This document shows positions 17,898 through 27,039 of a stretch of DNA of 64,000 nt, in pieces. Source of the stretch: Burkholderiaceae bacterium (GTDB lineage: Bacteria; Pseudomonadota; Gammaproteobacteria; Burkholderiales; Burkholderiaceae); the NCBI GenBank assembly GCA_021166835.1, contig JAJPEN010000064.1, positions 62,001 through 126,000 on the forward strand. Direction: 5' to 3'. A program made the position numbers and the translations under genes. The notes under the pieces were generated by a model that worked only from the letters and a program-made list of their open reading frames with translations, had not been told where the DNA came from and made no database searches. The first letter of the stretch is position 1; every line of letters starts with the position of its first letter.

Positions 17898-20800
17898 ATG
17901 CAAGCCACGTTGCCTACGATCGAAGAGACGCACTCCGCCGTCCCGGCCAGTCACCTCGACGGCCTGGCCTGCCTGTCGATCGACGTCGAATCCAACCCCG
18001 ACAAGAACAACCGAATCTTCAAGCTCGGCGCGGCACGTTCGGACAGCGACGCAACGCTCGATCTCGACACCGGTCGCACCTCGAAGCAGCAAGTCGTACA
18101 GCGCCTGAACCAGTTCGCCCAAGGCGCCGACCTAGTTCTCGGTCACAACCTCCGCCGCCACGACCTCCCCGCTCTCGAAGCCCAGTTCCCGGGCCTCGAT
18201 TGCCCGCGCCTCCCGATCCTCGACACGCTCGAACTCTCGCCGCTTGCTTTTCCACGCAATCCGTACCACCGCCTGATCAAGGCCTACAAGCTCGCCTCGG
18301 ACAGTCGCAACGATCCGCTGAAGGACGCGCGCCTCGCGCTCGACCTGCTCGCCGAAGAGATCGAAGCGTTCGCGCAGATGAATGCGAACGATCCGACGTG
18401 GACGGGCGTCCTGCATTTCCTGTTGCGTGACGACGCGGCGCTGAGTCGTATCTTCGGAAAGCTTCGCGACAAACCCCCGCCAAACCTCGAGCAGGCGCGC
18501 AAGGCCGTTCGCAGCGGATTTTCCGATTCGTGTTGCTGTACCCGCCTCGAACAACTCCTGCGCGTCGACCTCGACGGAGACCTCGAACTTCGCTGGGCGC
18601 TCGCCTATAGCCTTGCGTGGCTGCGCGTCGCCGGTGGCAACTCGGTCCTCCCACCCTGGGTCTATGCCGCCGCCCCCAAGGTGCGAGCCCTCATCCAGGA
18701 GTTGCGCGAGATCGACTGCAGCCACCCGGACTGCGGCTACTGCAGGCATCAGCACAACCCCGAATCGCTGCTGCTGCAGAACTTCCAGCTACCCGGCTTC
18801 CGCGCAAAGCCGGCGAACCGGAACGGTGGCTCCCTGCAGCGCGACATCGTCGACGCGGGCCTGAAGCGCCGCAGCCTGCTCGCCATCCTGCCCACCGGCG
18901 GCGGCAAGTCGATCTGCTACCAGCTGCCCGCGCTCGCCCACTACTGGCGCAGCGGCAAGCTCACGGTGATCGTGTCGCCGCTGCAGTCGCTGATGAAGGA
19001 TCAGATCGACAACCTGATCGCTCGCGGCATCCAGTGCGCGGTCACGATCAACGGTCTGCTGACCGCGCCCGAGCGCACGGCCGCGCTGGACAAGATCCGA
19101 CTTGGCGACGCTGGCATCGTGCTGGTTTCGCCCGAGCAGTTCCGCAACCGGCGTTTCGTCGAAGCGATCCGTCTGCGGCAGATCGCCACCTGGGTCTTCG
19201 ACGAGGCGCACTGCCTGTCGAAGTGGGGCCACGACTTCCGCACCGACTATCTCTACGTGGCGCGCTTCATCCGCGAGAATTTCTCGGCGCAGGGCGCTCC
19301 GGTGGCCTGCTTTACGGCCACGGCCAAGCCGGACGTCATCGACGATCTGCTCGACCACTTCAAGGCGGAGCTCGGCCTCGAGTTGCAGCAGTTCCTCGGC
19401 GGGCACGAGCGCAACAATCTCGAATACGTCGTGGTTCCCGTGGAGGAGGCCGGCAAGGCGCAGCGCATCGTCGAGCTGCTCGCACGCGAACTGCGCCACG
19501 GCGGCGCGGGTGTCGTCTTCTGCTCGAGCCGCAGGAACACCGAGCTGTACGCCGAACTGATCGCGGCCTCGCGCCTGCGTTGCAGGCGCTTCCATGGAGG
19601 CCTGCAACCGAACGAGAAGAAGGAAATCCAGCAGGAATTTCTCGACGGTGCGCTCGATGTGATCACCGCCACCAACGCCTTCGGCATGGGCGTCGACAAG
19701 CCGGATATCCGCGTCGTCATCCATGCCGATATTCCAGGCTCGCTCGAAAGCTACCTGCAGGAGGCCGGCCGCGCCGGACGCGACGGCAATCCGGCGAAAT
19801 GCATCCTGCTCTTCGACGAGAAGGACGTCGAAGCGCAGTTCCGCCTCGCCGCCACTTCGCAGCTGAATCATCGCGATTTCGTCGGCTTGCTGAAGGGCAT
19901 CCGTCGCCGCGTGCAGCGCTTTCGCAGCCCGGAGATCGTCGTCTCGGCGAAGGAACTGCTCGCCGAGTCGGAGGGCGTCGACATCGAGCTCGACGCCTCC
20001 GACGCCACCACGAAAGTCAACACCGCCGTGGCGTGGCTCGAGCGCAGCGGTTTCCTGAAGCGCAACGAGAACCGCAGCCGTGTGTTTCCGGCGAGTCTGC
20101 GCGTGGCGTCGCTCGACGAAGCGTTCGCGAAGATCCGTTCGGCGTCACTGAAGAACGAGGACAGGGAGCACTACGAGGCGGTCGCGACAGCGCTCTACCG
20201 CAACCCGACCCCCGACGGACTGAGCACCGACGACCTGCGGCTCGAGGCCGGTATCGCGCCGGAGGATTGCTTTCGCATCCTGCACGGCCTCGAGCAACTG
20301 GGCATTCTCGCCAACGATCTCGGGCTGACGGCCACCGTCACCAAGGGCGTGAACGGCGCGTCCGACAAAGCGCTCGAGCGGCTCGATCGCTTCGAGCGCG
20401 CATTGCTGCAACTGATGACCGAGCAGGCGCCCGACGCCGGCACCGATGGCACGCCGCAGTTGTTGAGTATCCGCCCGATGTGCTCGGAGCTGCGTCGCCG
20501 GATGGAGCTGCCCGAGGGCGACCAGAGCGTGAACCCTGCACAGCTCTACAAGTGCATCCGCTCGCTCACGGAGAGCTTCGGCTCGGGTCACGAGCGGCGC
20601 AGCGCGATGCAGGTGCGCAAGGTGGGCGCCGACAGCCTACGCATCGAGCTGCATCGAAGCTGGCAGAACATCCGCGAGATCTGCGAGCGCCGGCGGGCCG
20701 TTTCGCGCGTGGTGCTCGCATGCCTGATGTCGAAGGTTCCGGCGGACACGCGGCAGGCGAACTACCTCGTCGAATGCAAGGCGAAGGAACTGCTGGACGC

Positions 20801-23072
20801 GATCGACGCCGACCTCGAACTGCGCGGCAGCATCCAGGAACCGGCAACGGCGCTCGAGCACGCGCTGCTGTACCTGCACGAGACCGGCGTCATCCAGCTC
20901 GACAAGGGCCGCGCGGTGTTCCGCGCAGCAATGACGATCGAGATGAGCGGCGAAGACCCGAAGCGCCGCTTCCTGAAGGAAGACTACGCGCCGCTGCAGG
21001 AGCATTACCGCGAGCGCACGTTCCAGACGCACGTGATGCACGAGTACGCGAAGCTCGGCGCGCAGAAGGCGGCCGGCGCGCTCGCGCTCGTCGCCGCGTA
21101 CTTCACGTGGCCGCGTAGACGCTTCGTCAAGGAGTTCTTCCGGGGCCGCACCGAGCTGCTCGAGCTGGCGACCACCGACGATTCGTACCGGCGCATCGTC
21201 GACGCGTTGCGCCATCCCGTGCAGCAGGAGCTGGTGAAGAAGCCCGATCGCGGCAACCACCTGGTGCTCGCCGGCCCGGGCTCGGGCAAGACGCGGGTGC
21301 TGGTGCACCGCATCGCGTACCTGCTGCGCGTGCGGCGCATCGCCGGCACGCGCATCATCGCGCTGGCCTTCAACCGCAGTGCGGCCGCCGAGCTGCGGCG
21401 CCGTCTGTTCGTGCTCGTGGGCGACGATGCGCAGGGGGTCACAGTGATGACCTATCACGCGCTGGCACTACGGCTCACCGGCACGAGTCTCGCCGGGTCC
21501 GAGTCGCAGGGTCGCACGATCGACTTCGACAGGCTGCTCGGCGACGCGGTCGAATTGCTCGAGGGGCGCACCGACGCCTTTAACGACGCCGACGAGGCGC
21601 GCGATCGTCTGCTGCAGGGCTACGAGTACATCTTCGTCGACGAGTACCAGGACATCAACCGCGTGCAGTACGCGCTGGTGAGCGCGCTCGCGGGCCGTCG
21701 ACTGCCGGACGCCGATGGGCGTCTGAGCATCATGGCGGTGGGTGACGACGACCAGAACATCTACGCGTTCAACGGCGCCAGCGTCGAGTTCATCCGGCGC
21801 TACCAGAAGGACTACGACGCCGAGATCACGTACCTGGTCGAGAACTACCGCTCGACGCAGCACATCATCACCGCGGCCAATCACGTGATCCAGCCGGCGC
21901 GCGACCGGATGAAGATCGATCACCCGATCCGCATCGACGCGCGGCGTGCCGATCATCCGCCCGGCGGGCGCTGGAGCAGCGTCGATCCGGAGAATGGCGG
22001 GCGTGTGCGGCTTATCGCAGCGCCCGCCGATGCGAACCGGCAGGCGCAGTTGGTCGCGGCGGAGATCGACCGCATCCGCCGGCTCGCGCCCGATACCGCG
22101 CTTGGAGACATTGCGGTGCTCGCGCGCACGCACGAGGCGCTCGAGCCGATGCAGGCGCTGTGCGAGATCGACGGCATCCGCTATTCGATCGTGAAGCCGC
22201 AGGAGGCGGGCGGCGCGATCTCGCTGATGCAGTCGCGCGAGGGAAGGCGCACGCTCGATGTCGTGCGCGGTTATCGTAAGGCCCTGCTGCTGCCAGCCGT
22301 GCTCGCTCGATGGCTTCGTGCACGCCTGCGCGCGCAGCCCGCCAATCCGGCCTGGCAGGATCTGTGCGCGGCAGCGGACGATCTGATGCTGGCGTTTCCG
22401 CAGACGAGTCTGCCGGTGCGCGAGGTCGTCGACTGGCTCTACGAGAGTTCGGGCGCCGCGCGTCGCGACGGCAGTGTCGATGCTTTGCGCCTGATGACTG
22501 CGCATCGCGCCAAGGGCCTAGAGTTCCGGCACGTGATCGTGATGGACTGCGGCGACTGGAATCGCTCGGAAGACGAACGCCGGTTGCTCTACGTGTCGAT
22601 GACGCGTGCGAAGGAGACGCTGACGTTGTTTCGCGCGGACACGTCGTCGAATCCGTTCCTTGCCGATCTCGACGCAGTCGAGAGCGTCGTTGCGCTTGCT
22701 TCGGAAGCGCCGCGTGTACGACCGGAGTTGCAGACACGGTATCGATCGCTGAGCCCGGCGGACGTCGATATCGGCTTCGCTGGTCGGTATTCAGGAGAGC
22801 ATCGCGTGCATGGCGACATCGCGCGCCTGGCGCCGGGCGATGCGGTGCAGATCCGCGATCGAGAACTGGTTACTGCCGGCGGTCATGTCGTCGGCAAGTT
22901 GTCGAAGAACACCAGTCTGCCGGATGGCAACTACGCGGCGAAGGTGACGGGCGTGATGGTGCGCGCGCGCGAGCACACGCCGCCGGCGTACCTGGAGTCG
23001 GTTCGTGTCGATCGATGGGAGGTGGTGCTGGTGGAGGCGGTGGAGCCGCCGGTCGAGGAACGCCGAAGCTGA
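17898..23072 (+). CDS. DEDDh exonuclease - RecQ helicase - UvrD helicase fusion protein
   Basis: A 1724-residue protein with three DNA-processing modules. Residues 1-160 are a DnaQ-like 3'-5' exonuclease with D29 and E31 (SIDVES), D89 (HNLRRHDLP), H125 and D143 (NDPLKDARLA), so the acidic set looks complete. Residues about 310-660 are a RecQ SF2 helicase: Walker A TGGGKS (333-338), DEAH (435-438) and the GMGVDKPDIR..QEAGRAGRDG motif. A winged-helix-rich middle follows. Residues about 1110-1630 are a UvrD/PcrA SF1 helicase: Walker A AGPGSGKT with K1131, DEYQD at 1248-1252, GDDDQNIYAFNGA and TAHRAKGLEF. A C-terminal ~90-residue tail is unassigned. ATG 17898 gives the start; its ribosome-binding site is weak. 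The fusion probably combines unwinding and degradation of DNA in repair or defence. Confidence 0.9.
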   Translation: MQATLPTIEETHSAVPASHLDGLACLSIDVESNPDKNNRIFKLGAARSDSDATLDLDTGRTSKQQVVQRLNQFAQGADLVLGHNLRRHDLPALEAQFPGLDCPRLPILDTLELSPLAFPRNPYHRLIKAYKLASDSRNDPLKDARLALDLLAEEIEAFAQMNANDPTWTGVLHFLLRDDAALSRIFGKLRDKPPPNLEQARKAVRSGFSDSCCCTRLEQLLRVDLDGDLELRWALAYSLAWLRVAGGNSVLPPWVYAAAPKVRALIQELREIDCSHPDCGYCRHQHNPESLLLQNFQLPGFRAKPANRNGGSLQRDIVDAGLKRRSLLAILPTGGGKSICYQLPALAHYWRSGKLTVIVSPLQSLMKDQIDNLIARGIQCAVTINGLLTAPERTAALDKIRLGDAGIVLVSPEQFRNRRFVEAIRLRQIATWVFDEAHCLSKWGHDFRTDYLYVARFIRENFSAQGAPVACFTATAKPDVIDDLLDHFKAELGLELQQFLGGHERNNLEYVVVPVEEAGKAQRIVELLARELRHGGAGVVFCSSRRNTELYAELIAASRLRCRRFHGGLQPNEKKEIQQEFLDGALDVITATNAFGMGVDKPDIRVVIHADIPGSLESYLQEAGRAGRDGNPAKCILLFDEKDVEAQFRLAATSQLNHRDFVGLLKGIRRRVQRFRSPEIVVSAKELLAESEGVDIELDASDATTKVNTAVAWLERSGFLKRNENRSRVFPASLRVASLDEAFAKIRSASLKNEDREHYEAVATALYRNPTPDGLSTDDLRLEAGIAPEDCFRILHGLEQLGILANDLGLTATVTKGVNGASDKALERLDRFERALLQLMTEQAPDAGTDGTPQLLSIRPMCSELRRRMELPEGDQSVNPAQLYKCIRSLTESFGSGHERRSAMQVRKVGADSLRIELHRSWQNIREICERRRAVSRVVLACLMSKVPADTRQANYLVECKAKELLDAIDADLELRGSIQEPATALEHALLYLHETGVIQLDKGRAVFRAAMTIEMSGEDPKRRFLKEDYAPLQEHYRERTFQTHVMHEYAKLGAQKAAGALALVAAYFTWPRRRFVKEFFRGRTELLELATTDDSYRRIVDALRHPVQQELVKKPDRGNHLVLAGPGSGKTRVLVHRIAYLLRVRRIAGTRIIALAFNRSAAAELRRRLFVLVGDDAQGVTVMTYHALALRLTGTSLAGSESQGRTIDFDRLLGDAVELLEGRTDAFNDADEARDRLLQGYEYIFVDEYQDINRVQYALVSALAGRRLPDADGRLSIMAVGDDDQNIYAFNGASVEFIRRYQKDYDAEITYLVENYRSTQHIITAANHVIQPARDRMKIDHPIRIDARRADHPPGGRWSSVDPENGGRVRLIAAPADANRQAQLVAAEIDRIRRLAPDTALGDIAVLARTHEALEPMQALCEIDGIRYSIVKPQEAGGAISLMQSREGRRTLDVVRGYRKALLLPAVLARWLRARLRAQPANPAWQDLCAAADDLMLAFPQTSLPVREVVDWLYESSGAARRDGSVDALRLMTAHRAKGLEFRHVIVMDCGDWNRSEDERRLLYVSMTRAKETLTLFRADTSSNPFLADLDAVESVVALASEAPRVRPELQTRYRSLSPADVDIGFAGRYSGEHRVHGDIARLAPGDAVQIRDRELVTAGGHVVGKLSKNTSLPDGNYAAKVTGVMVRAREHTPPAYLESVRVDRWEVVLVEAVEPPVEERRS

Positions 23073-23568
23073 CGCACCGCTGCTCGCATTGGCGCTCTTG
23101 CACTACGAGCGTTGACGACCGTATTCGGGGTGACAATCGCATGACTTCGGCCTGCAAGGCTTCCAACGTCCTTGGCATGGCACCTCTTCAATTGCAGGAC
23201 GGTTGATCCTGCGTAGGTTGCTACAGCCCGTCGCTCGGCTGAACGGACCAGCTTCATTTGGTAGTGATATGAGTCGGCCCTGCGAAATTCAGACTGCCGC
23301 GACGGCAGTCTGAATTTCGCAGGGCCGACTACGTAGGGCGTGGGCCGGGATGCCTGTGTTGGAGGCGCGCGAGTTGGCCCCATTGGAGTTGCGGCACGCC
23401 TCGCGTTCCAGCGGGCATTTATTCGGTCGCCGATGGTCCGCAGGCCGACGCTCGAGGCGTGCTCTCCAATGTCCCGTTTTCTGGCGCAATCTCGCTTCAC
23501 CCATCGCGTGACCTCCATCAACAGGCCCAAGGGTCTCCGGCGAAAAGAGCGTCGTCAACTGCGGTTGT
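23073..23568. other. Gene-free gap containing a very long hairpin
   Basis: No gene is supported here. The main feature is the 28-bp perfect inverted repeat at 23,272-23,330. The stretch 23,331-23,568 has short open frames on both strands but no recognisable family or ribosome-binding site. The gap separates the convergent helicase gene and the minus-strand operon that ends at 23,569. Confidence 0.5.
23272..23330. repeat. 28-bp perfect inverted repeat with 3-base loop
   Basis: The arms at 23,272-23,299 and 23,303-23,330 are exactly complementary, with loop CGA. There is no T-run after the stem on either strand. It lies between convergent transcription units, so it could act as a bidirectional terminator. 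A perfect stem this long is unusual for a terminator and could also be a joined pair of transposon ends. Confidence 0.85.
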
Positions 23569-23892
23569 TCAGTCGATCCGGATCTTAATGTTAAGCAGTT
23601 TTTCCGTCTCGGTTAGATCGTCGCTGTTTGCTATTTCTCTGACTTCATTAACAGTTTGAAGTGTTGATCGCAGTCGCTCGAGAATTCCCTCGATCATTGG
23701 GATTAAATCGGTTTCTTCAAAGTACATGGTGCAAACTGATTGGCGATCGTATCCATTCTTAGTTATGTTGAATCGAAGGGGGTGTGCGCGCGATCCAACT
23801 GCTTTTGCGAGATCTTCGGCTTCAATACGAGAGACGAATTCGTGCGTGTCGTCGTAGATCGGCTTTGAGTTGGGTCCCCTGTAAACCCTCAT
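23569..23892 (-). CDS. Hypothetical protein
   Basis: A 107-residue protein of unknown family with a good GAGGAATT-ATG start. It begins MRVYRGPNSKPIYDD and contains FNITKNGYDRQSVCTMYFEE and a helical C terminus (MIEGILERLRSTLQTVNEVREI). There is no signal peptide or membrane segment. Base composition is distinctly AT-richer than the surrounding genome. It follows the 79-residue gene by 40 bases and is probably the last gene of the merR-VIT operon. Confidence 0.6.
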   Translation of the reverse strand: MRVYRGPNSKPIYDDTHEFVSRIEAEDLAKAVGSRAHPLRFNITKNGYDRQSVCTMYFEETDLIPMIEGILERLRSTLQTVNEVREIANSDDLTETEKLLNIKIRID

Positions 23893-23932
23893 AATTCCTC
23901 ATTTGTGAATTTATTTTTCTTTCTCAAAGAGA

Positions 23933-24172
23933 TCACAGTTGATCTTTCAGGTGCTTGAGGATCGCCTGCGAATTCAGCTCTCGCTCGGCGATCTCCCGAA
24001 TGGCGATGGCAAAGGCGTCCATGACGAGTAGCTTCGCCTTGATCGATTGAGGGTCGTTCACGTATGCCACCAGCATTTCGTCGAACCAGGCGACGACCGC
24101 GGTAGCCAACATCTCTTCTGGGGCGACGATTTCGGGTGCGCCCTTTATCCGGCCTCGTATGGCCTTGGCCAT
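23933..24172 (-). CDS. Hypothetical helical protein
   Basis: A 79-residue protein (MAKAIRGRIKGAPEIVAPEE, then AVVAWFDEMLVAYV and a long charged helix ending KHLKDQL). It is probably all helical and soluble; no family recognised. ATG 24172 is chosen because GAGGAG at 24,181-24,186 is spaced correctly for it; the ATG at 24178 is too close. It begins 14 bases after the stop of the VIT/VWA reading frame, implying cotranscription. Confidence 0.6.
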   Translation of the reverse strand: MAKAIRGRIKGAPEIVAPEEMLATAVVAWFDEMLVAYVNDPQSIKAKLLVMDAFAIAIREIAERELNSQAILKHLKDQL

Positions 24173-24185
24173 CGTCATCTCCTCG

Positions 24186-26365
24186 TTAGTTCTTCTCAGC
24201 GACAGGAAGGTAAAAGCGATAGCCGACGGGGCTCGGCAGTGCCGCGCGAAGCTCCTCGGCAGTGACGGCGGACACCGAGGCCGCGGCTCGACGCGCCTCC
24301 CGAAGTGCTCTCCGATCGAACTTCTGCTCGGATACCTCGGCGGACTGAATGATGAGCCATGCGACAAGCGCGCTTTCCACTTCTTTGGTCTTCGCCGCGC
24401 ACTCTCTTATTGGTTCGAGCCATTCTTCTGACAGGATCGAAGAGAGCTCTGAGATCGATGCCGGAATCGTATGCGACATCCGCCATTGTTCGTTGACGAG
24501 ACGCGCGAGCGCCAGAATCGAATTCCGGCCATGCAGCAGTGGCGAGCGCCTCGCGAAGCGAGGTATGTTCGAATCAACTGCCATGTCATTGGTTCCGACG
24601 AACAGAGACTGTGACGCAAGAAGATGGGCAACGTGGCCGGCCTTGACACTGCCGAGCCCTCTCCACCCTGCCACGATCATCTGCGGCACCTTTACGCTGA
24701 CCGGCAACGCCGCGGTCCGCTCGGCGTCGCGCGCTCCATTACGAGAACCATCGACGTCTGCTGCGTGACGAGTTGATAGCGCAGTGCGAACTCCGCTTGC
24801 TTCACCTCCGGCAACGAGAAAACCGCGAGGCCCGCAGCTACGCGAGCCAACGCGTCCTCCTGATCGTCGGCTCGACAGTGTCGAGCGGGCAAGACGAGCG
24901 AGACAGCTTGCGGTTCATCGTCGTTCCATTGGAAGGTTATATTGCCCTCTGGCTGCACATCGAACCGCGCTATCGCATGTAACGTTTCCCCGCCAAACAA
25001 CGCCCGCGGCACCGGCGCCATCCACTCCGGCTCGATCGGCCACCGCACCCGCACCTCCTTCGCCCGCGGCTGCCGCAACCGCGCCAGCAGCCGCATCAGC
25101 GCATCCTCGATCGACTCCTTCGGCGTCACGAACTCCGCCGCGCCGCCCGTCTCCTGCGCCAGCCGCACGAGCAGGCTCTCCGCCGGGCTCGATCCGACCG
25201 CGACGACGAACACGCGCTGGTCGCGCGCCCGCGCCAGCTCGATGATCTCCTCGGTGTTCCACACCTCGCCGTCGGTGATCAGGAAGACGTCCGCATCGCG
25301 TCCTCTTTCGCCGCCGACCTCGAAGAGGGAGGCGAGGGCGCCGTGCATCTCCGTGCCGCCGAGATCCGCCTGCAGCGCTTGCGTCCACCGCAGGCACTCG
25401 GCGCGATGCGCTTCGTCGAGCGCTCGCAACCCGTCGCGCTGATGCACGACGCTCGATCCGAACGCGCTCACCGACACGCGATCGGGCGCACTCGAGCGAA
25501 TCAGCAGCCGAGCAACCGCCTGGCGCGCCTGCTCGATGCTGTCGCCGTTCATCGAGCCCGAGCAGTCGACGAGCACCTTGAGCGAGAGCGACGCTTCGTT
25601 CGCCGGGGCGCGCAGCGTCGGCAGGAACGACGCGAGCGCGATCCAGCCGTCGCCGTCGGGTGCGACCATGGCGAGCGGGCGGCCCACGATTCCGTCGATC
25701 GTCACGACGAAGTCGCGGTCGAGCCGGCCTTCGATCTCGACGATGAGGCGCTGGTCGACGCGTCGCGTTGCGGCTGCATGGCTCGGGCAGGCGACGGTAC
25801 CTTTCGCGAGCTCGCCGCCCAGTTCGACGACGAAGCGCGCCGGATAGTCCGCGCCGAGGTCGGTTTCAGGCGCCGCATGCGGCGCGAGGCCGGCCGCGCC
25901 CGCATCGCCGAAGCGCGGCGCGATCACCGTCGGAATCGCGATGCGCACCTGCCCCTGCACGAACGACAGCAGCTGTCCGTAGCGCACTTCCACCGTCGCT
26001 TCCTCGCCCGCCAACAGGTTGCCGACCGACACCGTGTACAGCCCGTCGGCGCTGCGCTCGAGCAGCACCGCCGAGTGGCCTTCGTCGATTGCTTCCTCGT
26101 AGCGTTTCTCGGCCTCCTTGCGCTCTGCGACGACGCCTGTCAGCCGGCGCTCGCCGAGCGTGAACGCCAGGCCGAGCAGCACCGCGCCGTGCGGCAGCGG
26201 GAACGTGTAGACGGCCTCGATGTTGTCCGGCGAGCGGTTCGCGTAGTGCTGACGGAACGTCGTCTGCAGCAGCAGCCCGTCGGCTCGCGCCGTGCCGGTG
26301 ACTTCGACGAGCGGCACGGCTTGGCCGTTGCCGGTGCGCATCAGCGCCGGTTCGTACAAGTTCAT
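24186..26365 (-). pseudogene. VIT - von Willebrand A domain protein, split by a one-base frameshift
   Basis: The gene starts at ATG 26365 with a GGAAGGAG site. It encodes a VIT domain (residues about 1-130, TTFRQHYANRSPDNIEAVYTFPLP), a linker and a vWA domain with an intact MIDAS motif (DCSGSMNGDS). This frame stops at 24,692 after VMERATPSGPRRCRSA. A different frame from about 24,728 continues with LPVSVKVPQMIVAGWRGLGSV, which is the normal continuation of such proteins, and runs to TAA at 24,186. One base missing in the GCGCGC run at 24,729-24,730 explains the break. The restored protein would be about 726 residues. There is no signal peptide, so it is cytoplasmic. A sequencing error, a real mutation or programmed shifting are all possible. 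ATGA overlap couples it to the MerR gene. Confidence 0.75.
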
Positions 26366-26832
26366 TGGCTGCGCTCCTTCCCTTTTCGGTGTTTGTCTCG
26401 GTTCATGTTGCTGTTCGTGTCTGTGTCGTGATGGATTCGCTGCATCACCCCGCCGACGCCGGCGAACAGCGCGCGCACCTGCTCGGGGCCGAGACCGGCG
26501 CGCGACGGGTCGACCATCAGCTCGACGCCCTCGGCGACGACGAGGTGCGACCAGACTTCCACGGTGCCCGCGCCGCGGGGCTTCGGCGGCACCTCGGGCG
26601 GCGCGCCCAGCAGCAGCTCGCGGATGCGTTCGAGCGAGAGCCCCGCCTGCGTCCACTTGCGGATCTGCAGTAGTTGCGCCAGGTGCTCGCCGGTGTAGTA
26701 CGCCGCGCGCGTCTCGCCGATGGGCCGGTCGACCAGGCCGAGCTGGATGTAGTAGCGCACGGTGCGCGGCGGCAGTTCAGCCAGCGCGCAGAGCTCGTCG
26801 AGTCGGAAGTGGCGGGTCTCGGGGGCAGCCAT
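26362..26832 (-). CDS. MerR-family transcriptional regulator
   Basis: A 156-residue regulator with an N-terminal MerR winged helix (FRLDELCALAELPPRTVRYYIQLGLVDRP, residues about 9-38), a dimerisation helix region and a Pro/Gly-rich C terminus. No cysteine cluster for metal sensing is visible. The stop overlaps the start of the VIT/VWA gene by four bases, so it probably autoregulates a merR-VIT-vWA operon. The promoter at 26,839-26,866 puts the transcript start at or next to the ATG. Confidence 0.9.
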   Translation of the reverse strand: MAAPETRHFRLDELCALAELPPRTVRYYIQLGLVDRPIGETRAAYYTGEHLAQLLQIRKWTQAGLSLERIRELLLGAPPEVPPKPRGAGTVEVWSHLVVAEGVELMVDPSRAGLGPEQVRALFAGVGGVMQRIHHDTDTNSNMNRDKHRKGKERSQ

Positions 26833-26838
26833 GGTGCA

Positions 26839-26866
26839 TTTGTATCACCATGACTGTATAAGTCAA
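26839..26866 (-). promoter_or_regulatory. Promoter and operator of the merR-VIT operon
   Basis: Read on the minus strand, TTGACT (26,866-26,861) and TACAAA (26,844-26,839) are separated by 16 bases. A dyad TGACT-TATAC-AGTCA (26,865-26,851) covers the -35 and spacer, a plausible MerR operator. The start codon begins 7 bases after the -10, so the mRNA is probably leaderless. Confidence 0.7.
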
Positions 26867-27039
26867 GTGTCTTAATTTACGACGGTGACTCGGACTCGCA
26901 CGGAGGGCTCCCGTCGATGCGGCCGATCGGGCCGTTCGGCCGCCTCGGGCTGTGAGGACGACCAACTCAGGACGTACATATCGAAACGGTTCTTTCTGCC
27001 GAACCCGCTACGAACAGTACGGCTACACAGGAGCCCCCG

